Shown here: positions 1 through 7,876 of the stretch, in pieces
Position numbering within the stretch: position 1 is the first letter of the stretch
Layout: every line of letters starts with the position of its first letter
Origin: Streptomyces qinglanensis
Lineage (GTDB): Bacteria; Actinomycetota; Actinomycetes; Streptomycetales; Streptomycetaceae
Length of the DNA stretch: 64,000 nucleotides
NCBI RefSeq assembly: GCF_900111245.1
Contig: NZ_FOGO01000006.1
Coordinates: 248,001 to 312,000 of the forward strand
Direction of reading: 5' to 3'
Notes under the pieces: model-generated
Database searches by the model: none
The model's input: only the letters and a program-made list of their open reading frames with translations
What the model was told of the DNA's origin: nothing
Position numbers and translations under genes: made by a program

Positions 1-1021
1 GGCCCGGATCCACCGGACCGCCGAAGTGGTGACGCTCCGCCTCGATCTGCACCACATCGTGGTCGACGGCTTCTCCCTGGCACCGCTGTTCGCGGATCTG
101 TCCGCGCTGTACGCGGGCTCCGAACCGCCGCCCCCGCGCCTGGAGTACCGGGACTACGCGGAGTGGCTGGCCGGGCCCGCCGGTGCGGCGCTGCGTACCG
201 CGCAGCGGCCCTACTGGCAGCGGACGTTCACCACTCCGCCGGACCCCGGGGACCTGCCGACCGACGCGCCCCGGCCCGCGCTGCGAGCCCTGGACGGTGC
301 GGTGGCCGCCTTCGACCTGGGCCGGGAGAGGACCGGCGCACTGCGCACGCTGGCCCGCCGTCAGGGCGTGACGCTCTTCGCCGTACTGGCGTCCGCGTAC
401 AGCGTCCTGCTGTCCCGGCTCAAACGGACCGGCGACGTGACGGTCGGCACTCCGGTCTCCGGCCGCACGGCACCCGGGCTGGAGGGGACCGTGGGCATGT
501 GCGCCGGGACGGTGTGCCTGCGCACGGCGCCCGAAGCCGCCCGGAGCGGCACCGACTTCCTGCGCAGCACCGCCCGGACCGCCGAGGAGGCGTTCGCCCA
601 CCAGGACTTCCCCTTCGAGGACGTGGTCGCCCTGGCGGCTCCGGTGCGCGACTACAGCCGGACACCGGTCTTCGACGCACTCATCGCGCTGCACAGCGCG
701 CGCTACCTGTCGGTGGACTTCCAGGGCACCAGGGTGCCGCTGCGCCTGGAGCAGACCGGTCAGGCCGTCTTCGACCTGAACATGCAGATCTACGAGGAGA
801 CCGACACCCTCCGGGTCGCCTGGCAGTACGCCGCCCGGCTGCTGCGGCGGGAGACCGTCGAGGAGTGGCGCGATCATTTCGTCGCCCTGCTGGACGCGCT
901 CGCCGCGGACCCGTCGGCTCCGCTCGGCTCGCTCGCCCCCGACAGGGTGCCGGGCCCGCCGCCCGTACCGCAGCCCGCGCAGGGCTCCGGCCCCGATCCG
1001 GGCTTCGACTTCGACCTCTGA
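1..1021 (+). CDS. NRPS, C-terminal condensation domain (5' end outside window)
   Basis: The reading frame is open from the window edge, so this is the C-terminal end of a longer NRPS. It covers most of one condensation domain. The intact HHIVVDG motif at about nt 50-70 carries the second His expected to catalyse peptide-bond formation. The C-lobe follows, with a GTPVSGR stretch, an HQDFPFE motif and the usual closing helices. The protein stops straight after this domain in a short Pro-rich tail, with no adenylation or carrier domain. The partner module must therefore sit on another polypeptide, presumably the next gene, 100 nt downstream on the same strand. Domain call is firm; donor and acceptor are not visible. 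Confidence 0.9.
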   Translation, partial: ARIHRTAEVVTLRLDLHHIVVDGFSLAPLFADLSALYAGSEPPPPRLEYRDYAEWLAGPAGAALRTAQRPYWQRTFTTPPDPGDLPTDAPRPALRALDGAVAAFDLGRERTGALRTLARRQGVTLFAVLASAYSVLLSRLKRTGDVTVGTPVSGRTAPGLEGTVGMCAGTVCLRTAPEAARSGTDFLRSTARTAEEAFAHQDFPFEDVVALAAPVRDYSRTPVFDALIALHSARYLSVDFQGTRVPLRLEQTGQAVFDLNMQIYEETDTLRVAWQYAARLLRRETVEEWRDHFVALLDALAADPSAPLGSLAPDRVPGPPPVPQPAQGSGPDPGFDFDL

Positions 1022-1121
1022 AAGCGCCGGCCGGGCCCACCCGGCCGCCGCCCCTGGCTGCGCGCCACCCGCGCTCTCCGCTCTCCGAGTCGACTTCTCA
1101 CCACAAGTGCAGGAGACATCC

Positions 1122-4100
1122 ATGCCTCTGCTCGAATCCGACGCAGCACCCTCCGCACCGTCACCGCAGACCCCGCAGATCACATACTGGCGCTCCCGGC
1201 TGGCGTCGCTCGCGGAGACCTCCGGCTTCCCGGCCGACTTCCGCTCCCCCGCCGCGCCGGACCGCGCAGCCGAAGCGGACGCGCCCGGCGACAGGGTCCG
1301 GCGCGCCACCCGCACCCTGGATCTCGGCAGCCCGCTCACCGAACGGCTCGACCGGATCAGCCGGGGCCGCCCCGACCAGCTCTCGGTAGTGCTGACCTCG
1401 GTGCTCGCCGCACTGCTGGGCCGCAGCACCGGCCAGCCGGAGGTGGCCGTCGCGCTGCCGAGACGGGAGGGCTGCCCGCGGTTCGCGGACGGCCCGCTGC
1501 TGGTGTGCACGGAGCCCACCGGCCCGCTGCGGGAGCTGCTGGCCCGGGTCGGGGCAGCGGTGCGGGAGGCGGAACAGCACCAGGACTGCGACGTGGCCGC
1601 CCTGGCCGCCGCGGCGGGGCGCCTCGGCGCCTTCGACACCGGCACGGCGCTCGCGGGGCACCACGCACCCGGATTCCGGGCGCCCGGAATCATGGTCACG
1701 GCCTTCCGGCAGGACTCCGGCCTGGCGGTGGAACTCGGCTACGACGCCGACCGGTTCGCCGAGGACTCCGTGGACCGCCTCGGTGCCCACTACACGCTGC
1801 TCCTGGACCGCGCCACCGCCGATCCCGACCGGCCGGTGGAGGCGATCGACCTGTGGACGGCCGAGGACGAGAAGGTCGTCGCGGCGGCCAACGCCACCGA
1901 GCGCACATTCGACGAAGAGGCCACGCTGCACGGCCTGTTCGCCCGGCAGGCCGCACGCACCCCGGACGCGCCCGCGCTGCTGAGCGCGAGCGGAACGGTC
2001 ACCTACGGTGAACTCGACGCGTGGTCCGGCCGGCTGGCGCACACCCTGCGGGAGCGCGGCATCGGCCGCGGCTCCGTGGTGGCGCTGATCACCGAGCGGT
2101 GCCCGGCGATGATGGCGGCCGTGCTGGCGGTGCTGAAGGCGGGCGCTGCCTACCTGCCGGTCGACCCGTCCTATCCGCAGGCGCGTATCGACCATCTGCT
2201 CACCGACAGCGCGGCCGGGCTGGTGCTGCACCAGAACCGGTTCGGCGCGCTGGCGGGCGGTGCGCCGGCCCTGGACCTGGAGGACACCGCGTCCTACGCG
2301 TCGGCGGACGGTCCGCTCGAGGAGGGCGGCGGAGCCCGCGATGTCGCCTACGTCATCTACACCTCCGGTTCGACGGGCCGCCCCAAAGGGGTGCAGGTCG
2401 AGCACCGCAGCGCCGTCAACCGGCTGCTGTGGATGCAGGACGCGTATCCGATCGGCGCTGACGACGTCGTCCTGCAGAAGACCTCGATCTCCTTCGACGT
2501 GTCGGTGTGGGAGCTGTTCTGGTGGTCGTTCACCGGCGCCGCGCTCGCCCTGCCCGCACCGGGCACGGAGAAGGACCCGGCCGCGCTGCTCGCGGCGGTC
2601 GAGCGGCACGGGGTCACCACGATGCACTTCGTGCCCTCGATGCTCAGCATGTTCCTGGGCCATCTGGACCGGTTCGGCGACGACGGTGCCACCCGCACCC
2701 TCCGGCAGGTCTTCGCCAGCGGCGAGGCCCTCGCGCCCGACCGGGCGGCCCGGTTCGCCGAACTGGTGCCCGATGCCCGCCTCGTCAACCTGTACGGGCC
2801 CACCGAGGCGACCGTGGACGTCACCCACCAGCCCGTCGAAGGGCTCACCGGCCGGGCCCGGCTGCCGATCGGACGGCCGGTGGACAACCTGCGGCTGTAC
2901 GTGCTGGACGACCAGGGACGGCAGGCTCCGGTCGGCATCCCGGGTGAACTGCACATCGCCGGGGTCGGGCTGGCGCGCGGCTACCTCGGCCGGCCCGAAC
3001 TGACGGCGGAGAAGTTCACCACCGGCGCCGCCGTACGCACCGCCACCGGCGAGGACCGGCTCTACCGCACCGGCGACCGGGCACGGCGGCTGCCCGACGG
3101 CAGCCTCGACTACCTGGGGCGGATGGACCAGCAGGTGAAGGTGCGCGGCTTCCGCGTCGAGCCCGGCGAGGTCGAGGAGCGGCTGCGCAGCCACCCCGCG
3201 GTGCGGGACGCGGCCGTCGTCGCCGTCGACGACGGCTGGCAGACCGCGCTGCGCGGCTTCGCCGTCCCCGCCTCCGGGGCGACCGGGGAGGCGACCGAGG
3301 CCGGACTGAAGGAGCATCTGGCGGCCGCCCTGCCCGCGTACATGGTGCCGGGCCGGATCCTGGTCCTGGACGAACTGCCGCTCACGCCCAACGGCAAGCT
3401 GGACCGGGCGGCGCTGCGCGACCCGGCCGCGCTGCGCCGGAAGGCACCGTCGCACACGGCCCCGCGCAACAGGACCGAGGAGGTGCTCGCGGGCATCTGG
3501 CGCGAGGTGCTGGGCCGGGAGCGGATCGGGGTGCACGACAACTTCTTCGCCCTCGGCGGCAACTCGATCCACTTCGTCCCGGTACTGGCCAAGTCCCGGG
3601 AAGCCGGCCTGGACTTCACCTTCCAGCAGCTCTTCCGGCACCAGACGATCGCGCTGCTGGCGGCGTCGATGGCGGAGGAGTCCGGCGCGGCGCCGGACGC
3701 GGAGGACGTCGCGGCCCGCGGCGCCTTCCAGCCGTTCGAGCTGGTCTCGGACGAGGACCGGGCGCTGCTGCCGGCGGACGCGGAGGACGCCTACCCGCTG
3801 TCGATGCTGCAGGCGGGGCTGATCTTCCAGACGGAGATCACCGGCGGCCTCGGCCAGTACCACGACGTGCTCAGCTACGGGGTCACCGGCGCATTCGACG
3901 CCGCGGCGTTCACCGAGGCGGTGCGGCTGCTGACCCGGCGGCACCCGATCCTGCGCACCACCTACCATCTGACGGGGTACAGCGAGTTCCTGCAGGTGGT
4001 GCACCGCGAGGTGGCGCCGCCGCTGACCGTCGAGGACCTGCGCCATCTGGACCGGGCCGCGCAGGAGGCGTGGCACGAGCAGTGGCTGGCCCGCGAGAAG

Positions 4101-6194
4101 GCCCGCAGGTTCGACTGGGAGGCGGGCGGCCTGGTCACCCTGCACATCCAGGTGCTCGACGACGAGCGGTACCGGTACACGGTCAGCCAGCACAACTCGG
4201 CACTGGACGGCTGGTCGATCTCCCTGCTGCACACCCAGTTGTTCGAGCTGTACCACCAGGTGCGGGAGGGCGCGGACACCTCCCGGCCCGCGGTGGACAA
4301 CCACCTGCGCAACTTCGTCGGGCTGGAGACCGAGGCGCTGCGCTCCGCGCAGTCCGCGGAGTTCTGGCGCGAGGTGCTGGCGGACCCGCACCCCGCCGAC
4401 GTTCCGCACCGGCCGGACGCGGTCGCCACCGACGACTTCCGCGTCGTCCTGCGGGACGTCGCGCTGCCCGCGGGGCTGACCCGGCGCGTCGAGGCGACGG
4501 CGGACGCGCTCTCGGTTCCCGTCAAGGACGTGCTGCTGGCGGCCCATATGAAGGTGCTCGGTCTGGTGTCCGGACAGGAGACGGTACTGACCGGCTACGA
4601 GCACAGCGGGCGGCCCGAACTGCCGGACGCGGAGACCACGCTGGGCCTGCATCTGAACACCGTGCCGTTCCAGGTCCGGGTGGCGGGCGGGAGCTGGGCA
4701 GAGCTGGTGCGCCGCGTCTACCGCGCGGAGCTGGAGCTGCTGCCGCACCGGCGCTATCCGATGGCGCAGATGAAGCAGGACCTGGCCACCCGGCGGCAGC
4801 TCTTCAGCACCACCTTCAACTTCACCCACTTCTATCTGCTGAAGAACCTGCGGCGGCTGCCGGAGTTCTCGCTGCTGGAGATGCGGGTGGACTCCGAGAC
4901 CGAGTTCCCCTTCCGTACCGAGTTCTCCCGCGACTTCCACGACGACGAGCTGCGGCTCTGCCTGCACTACCACACGCACCTCTACGACGAGGCCCGCATC
5001 GACCGGATCGGCGCCCTGTTCGTGCGCGTCCTGGAGCTGATGGCGAGCGAGCCCGACGCGCCGCACGAGGCGCACCGGCTGGCGGCCGGGGACGAGGGCG
5101 CGCCGCGGAACGGCGGCACCCCGGCCGATGTCCGCCCCGCGCCGGCCGCACCGCCCGGCCCCGCGGCCTCGCCGGAGACCGTCGCGCGGGTCCGTGCGGC
5201 CTGGCAGCAGGTCCTCGACCTCCCGGCGGAGGAGATCGGCGAGGCGGACGACTTCTTCGCCCTGGGCGGCAACTCGCTCTCGGCGCTGCGCGTCGTGCTG
5301 GAGCTGGACGGACTGATCACGCTCTCCGACCTGACCCGGGTCCCCCGGCTCGGCGCGCTGGCGGCGCTCGTCGACGGCGGCACGGACGGCCAGGGCACCG
5401 AGGAACTGCTGCAACTGCTCTCCTCCGGCGCCGAGGAGGCGCGGGCGGCGGTGCTGTGCGTGCCCTACCCGTGCGGGCACCCGGTCAACTTCAAGCCGCT
5501 GGCGGAGGCCCTGCAGCAGCGCGCCCCGCACCTCGCGGTCTACGGGCTGGAGCCGCCGGGCCACGCTCCGGGCGGTGCTGGCGGATTCACCGACGTGACC
5601 GAGACGGTGGAGCGCACGGTCGCGGAGCTGGAGGGGAAGGGAGCACTGCCCGACCTGCCGCTGATCCTGTGGGGCCACTGCGGCGGCGCCGCGGTGACGG
5701 TGGAGCTGGCCCGGGTCCTGGAGGAGCGCGGCTTCGACCTGCGGCGGGTCTTCGTCGGCTCGAAGCTGCTGCCCTCCGCCGCCGACATGCGCGAGTCGAT
5801 CGCGATGATCGAGAGCTGGAGCGACGAGGACATCATCACCTACATGGTCGAGGAGACCGGCTACTCGGAGATGGACGGACTCGACCGGCGCTACACCTCG
5901 TTCATGGGCGAGCTGTTCCGGCACGACGTGTGCGGCGGCTACCGCTACTTCATCGGGCTGACCGAGCGGGACCCGGGGTGGCGGATCGAGGCCCCGTTCA
6001 CCGTGGTCGTCGCCGAGGACGACAGGGGACTGGCGCACGCCGCCGAGGAGTACCGCTGCTGGGAACGGGTGGCGCGGGAGGTGGACTTCCACCGGCTCGG
6101 CTCCGGCGGCCACTACTTCGTCCGGGGCAACCCCGCCGGGACGGCGGAACTGATCGAGCGGGCCTGGGTGTCCGCGACCGAGAGGGAGGACTGA
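1122..6194 (+). CDS. NRPS: C(C-lobe)-A(Ser)-PCP-C-PCP-TE(Cys)
   Basis: A 1690-residue NRPS. The ATG at 1122 follows AGGAGA at good spacing; an upstream in-frame GTG at 1107 has no better site. Domains: a condensation C-lobe without its catalytic half (about 15-245); adenylation (about 265-760) with the YTSGSTGRPKG loop near 410, YGPTEA near 557 and NGKLDR near 756; PCP with GGNS near 813; a second condensation domain (about 886-1300) whose HHxxxDG reads HNSALDG at 1024-1030; a second PCP near 1382; and a TE whose GxSxG reads GHCGG with Cys1520. The ten specificity positions, aligned by eye to GrsA, read DVWHFSLVDK, matching the known serine code of EntF. The last module has no adenylation domain, so its PCP must be loaded in trans. 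Product unknown. Confidence 0.92.
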   Translation: MPLLESDAAPSAPSPQTPQITYWRSRLASLAETSGFPADFRSPAAPDRAAEADAPGDRVRRATRTLDLGSPLTERLDRISRGRPDQLSVVLTSVLAALLGRSTGQPEVAVALPRREGCPRFADGPLLVCTEPTGPLRELLARVGAAVREAEQHQDCDVAALAAAAGRLGAFDTGTALAGHHAPGFRAPGIMVTAFRQDSGLAVELGYDADRFAEDSVDRLGAHYTLLLDRATADPDRPVEAIDLWTAEDEKVVAAANATERTFDEEATLHGLFARQAARTPDAPALLSASGTVTYGELDAWSGRLAHTLRERGIGRGSVVALITERCPAMMAAVLAVLKAGAAYLPVDPSYPQARIDHLLTDSAAGLVLHQNRFGALAGGAPALDLEDTASYASADGPLEEGGGARDVAYVIYTSGSTGRPKGVQVEHRSAVNRLLWMQDAYPIGADDVVLQKTSISFDVSVWELFWWSFTGAALALPAPGTEKDPAALLAAVERHGVTTMHFVPSMLSMFLGHLDRFGDDGATRTLRQVFASGEALAPDRAARFAELVPDARLVNLYGPTEATVDVTHQPVEGLTGRARLPIGRPVDNLRLYVLDDQGRQAPVGIPGELHIAGVGLARGYLGRPELTAEKFTTGAAVRTATGEDRLYRTGDRARRLPDGSLDYLGRMDQQVKVRGFRVEPGEVEERLRSHPAVRDAAVVAVDDGWQTALRGFAVPASGATGEATEAGLKEHLAAALPAYMVPGRILVLDELPLTPNGKLDRAALRDPAALRRKAPSHTAPRNRTEEVLAGIWREVLGRERIGVHDNFFALGGNSIHFVPVLAKSREAGLDFTFQQLFRHQTIALLAASMAEESGAAPDAEDVAARGAFQPFELVSDEDRALLPADAEDAYPLSMLQAGLIFQTEITGGLGQYHDVLSYGVTGAFDAAAFTEAVRLLTRRHPILRTTYHLTGYSEFLQVVHREVAPPLTVEDLRHLDRAAQEAWHEQWLAREKARRFDWEAGGLVTLHIQVLDDERYRYTVSQHNSALDGWSISLLHTQLFELYHQVREGADTSRPAVDNHLRNFVGLETEALRSAQSAEFWREVLADPHPADVPHRPDAVATDDFRVVLRDVALPAGLTRRVEATADALSVPVKDVLLAAHMKVLGLVSGQETVLTGYEHSGRPELPDAETTLGLHLNTVPFQVRVAGGSWAELVRRVYRAELELLPHRRYPMAQMKQDLATRRQLFSTTFNFTHFYLLKNLRRLPEFSLLEMRVDSETEFPFRTEFSRDFHDDELRLCLHYHTHLYDEARIDRIGALFVRVLELMASEPDAPHEAHRLAAGDEGAPRNGGTPADVRPAPAAPPGPAASPETVARVRAAWQQVLDLPAEEIGEADDFFALGGNSLSALRVVLELDGLITLSDLTRVPRLGALAALVDGGTDGQGTEELLQLLSSGAEEARAAVLCVPYPCGHPVNFKPLAEALQQRAPHLAVYGLEPPGHAPGGAGGFTDVTETVERTVAELEGKGALPDLPLILWGHCGGAAVTVELARVLEERGFDLRRVFVGSKLLPSAADMRESIAMIESWSDEDIITYMVEETGYSEMDGLDRRYTSFMGELFRHDVCGGYRYFIGLTERDPGWRIEAPFTVVVAEDDRGLAHAAEEYRCWERVAREVDFHRLGSGGHYFVRGNPAGTAELIERAWVSATERED

Positions 6195-6195
6195 C

Positions 6196-6927
6196 ATGCC
6201 GGTTCCCGTATCCGGACCGATCCCCGTGCTGTGCTTCCCGTTCGCGGGAGCGGGGGCGTCCGCCTTCCGCCGCTGCCAGGAGTACGGCAGCGACACCGTC
6301 CGGATCTGCCCGGTGCAACTGCCGGGCCGCGAGGAGCGGTTCGGTGAGCCGCTGTACACCGACGTCGCTCAGGCGGCGGACGGGCTGCTGCCCGAGATCC
6401 TGGACCAGCTCGCCGGGGAACCCACCGTGGCGCTCTTCGGGCACAGCCTCGGTGCCGTGGTGGCCTACGAGACGGCCCACCGGATCGCGGCGCTGGGCCA
6501 CCCCGCAGTGGTCGAACTCTTCGTGAGCGGCTCCCCCGGGCCGTGGACGCGGCGTCGGATCCGCGCCACCGGGCTGTCGGACGCGCTGTTCCTGGAGCAG
6601 GTACAGGAGTTCGCCGGGTACACCCATCCGGCACTCGAGCATCCGGAGCTGCGGGAGATGCTGCTGCCGCCGCTGCGCGCGGACGTCGAGATGCACGAGA
6701 ACTATCTGGCCCCGTCCGAGAAGCCGCTGGCCGTCCCGGTCGTCTCGATCCGCGGTGCGGAGGACGAACTGGTCTCCCGCGCCGAAGCGGTCGAGTGGGA
6801 GTCCGCCACCACGGCGGACTGCCGGCAGGTCGAACTGCCGGGCGGACACATGTATCTGGTGGACGAGCCCGCCGCTCTGGTGCGGCTGCTCGACGCGGAG
6901 CTCGCCTCACAGGGGGTGGGACGGTGA
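6196..6927 (+). CDS. type II thioesterase (NRPS editing)
   Basis: A 243-residue stand-alone alpha/beta-hydrolase of the GrsT/RifR type II thioesterase family. These enzymes hydrolyse misprimed acyl groups from carrier-protein arms. It opens with the family signature FPFAGAGASAF and has the serine nucleophile in GHSLGA at about residues 78-83, an Asp in the GAEDEL region near 192 and the closing His in GGHMYL near 217. Its ATG lies one base after the NRPS stop and its GTGA end overlaps the next start, so it is translated as part of the same operon. Its normal Ser contrasts with the Cys of the integrated TE just upstream. Confidence 0.92.
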   Translation: MPVPVSGPIPVLCFPFAGAGASAFRRCQEYGSDTVRICPVQLPGREERFGEPLYTDVAQAADGLLPEILDQLAGEPTVALFGHSLGAVVAYETAHRIAALGHPAVVELFVSGSPGPWTRRRIRATGLSDALFLEQVQEFAGYTHPALEHPELREMLLPPLRADVEMHENYLAPSEKPLAVPVVSIRGAEDELVSRAEAVEWESATTADCRQVELPGGHMYLVDEPAALVRLLDAELASQGVGR

Positions 6928-7823
6928 ACGGGGTACTCGCCTCTCCCCCGCCCGCCCCGGCGGCCGCTCCCGGGACCTCGGCCACGGACGCCGGACAGCT
7001 CGCGGGCAAGGCGGCCGTCATCACGGGTGCAGCGCGCGGCATCGGACGGGCGTGCGCCCTGGCGTACGCCCGCGCCGGGGCGGAGCTGCTCCTCACCGAC
7101 ATCGGGCACGACCTGGCGGGCGTGCCCTACCCGCTGGGCAACACGGACCAGTTGGCGCACACCGCACGGCTGTGCCAGGAGCTGTCCCCGACCGCCACAG
7201 TGGTCACCGCCGAAGCGGACGTACGCGATCTGGACGCCGTGCGGGAGGTGGTGGACAGGGCGCTGGACCGGTTGGGCCGGATCGACATCCTGCTCAACAA
7301 CGCCGGCATCGCGGCACCGTCGGGCAAGACGGTGCAGGACATCACTCCCGCCGAGTGGGAGCTGATGCTGGACGTCGACGTCTCGGGGGCCTGGCGGATG
7401 ATCCGCGCCGCGGGCTCCGCGATGGCCGCGCAGCGTGCGGGCAGCATCATCAACGTCTCCTCGACGGCCGGGCTGGTGGGCTACCGGCACTTCGCCGGGT
7501 ACGTCACCGCGAAGCACGCACTGATCGGGCTGACGAAGTCCGCGGCGCTGGACTTCGCCCCGTTCGGGGTGCGGGTGAACGCGCTGTGCCCCGGCTCGGT
7601 TCGGGACGACGGCGCCGCGGAGGGCCGGATGCTCAGCGAGATCGCCCGCTCGCTGGAGGTACCGGTGGCCGAGCACGAGGAGACCTTCGTCGCCGCGCAG
7701 CCGATGAACCGCCTGATCGAGCCGGAGGACGTGGCGGGGGCCGCGCTGTGGCTCGGCTCCGACGGCTCCCGGCAGGTGACGGGTTCCACCGTCACCGTCG
7801 ACGGCGGGTTCACCAGCCGATGA
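6924..7823 (+). CDS. SDR family oxidoreductase, mycofactocin-type subfamily
   Basis: A 299-residue short-chain dehydrogenase with the Rossmann motif TGAARGIG near residue 34, NNAG near 126 and the catalytic YVTAK (Tyr/Lys) near 192-196. An insertion after beta-strand 2 (DIGHDLAGVPYPLGNTDQL, about 57-75) resembles the loop that marks SDRs coupled to the redox carrier mycofactocin, which hold NAD(H) tightly. The GTG start overlaps the thioesterase stop (GTGA), giving translational coupling. It probably oxidises or reduces a hydroxyl/keto group on a building block or on the released peptide; that role is inferred from position only. No mycofactocin maturation genes occur in this window. Confidence 0.88.
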   Translation: MNGVLASPPPAPAAAPGTSATDAGQLAGKAAVITGAARGIGRACALAYARAGAELLLTDIGHDLAGVPYPLGNTDQLAHTARLCQELSPTATVVTAEADVRDLDAVREVVDRALDRLGRIDILLNNAGIAAPSGKTVQDITPAEWELMLDVDVSGAWRMIRAAGSAMAAQRAGSIINVSSTAGLVGYRHFAGYVTAKHALIGLTKSAALDFAPFGVRVNALCPGSVRDDGAAEGRMLSEIARSLEVPVAEHEETFVAAQPMNRLIEPEDVAGAALWLGSDGSRQVTGSTVTVDGGFTSR

Positions 7824-7876
7824 GCGGCGGCGCAGGTCACCTCGGACAGCACAGCGACAGCGGGGGGAGAGGGACG

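Noticed and set aside
1161..6359. Very long open frame antisense to the Ser-type NRPS
   Set aside because: GC-rich Streptomyces genes leave long open frames on the opposite strand; the sequence is Arg/Gly/Val-rich, lacks any domain, and the plus-strand NRPS reading is unmistakable.
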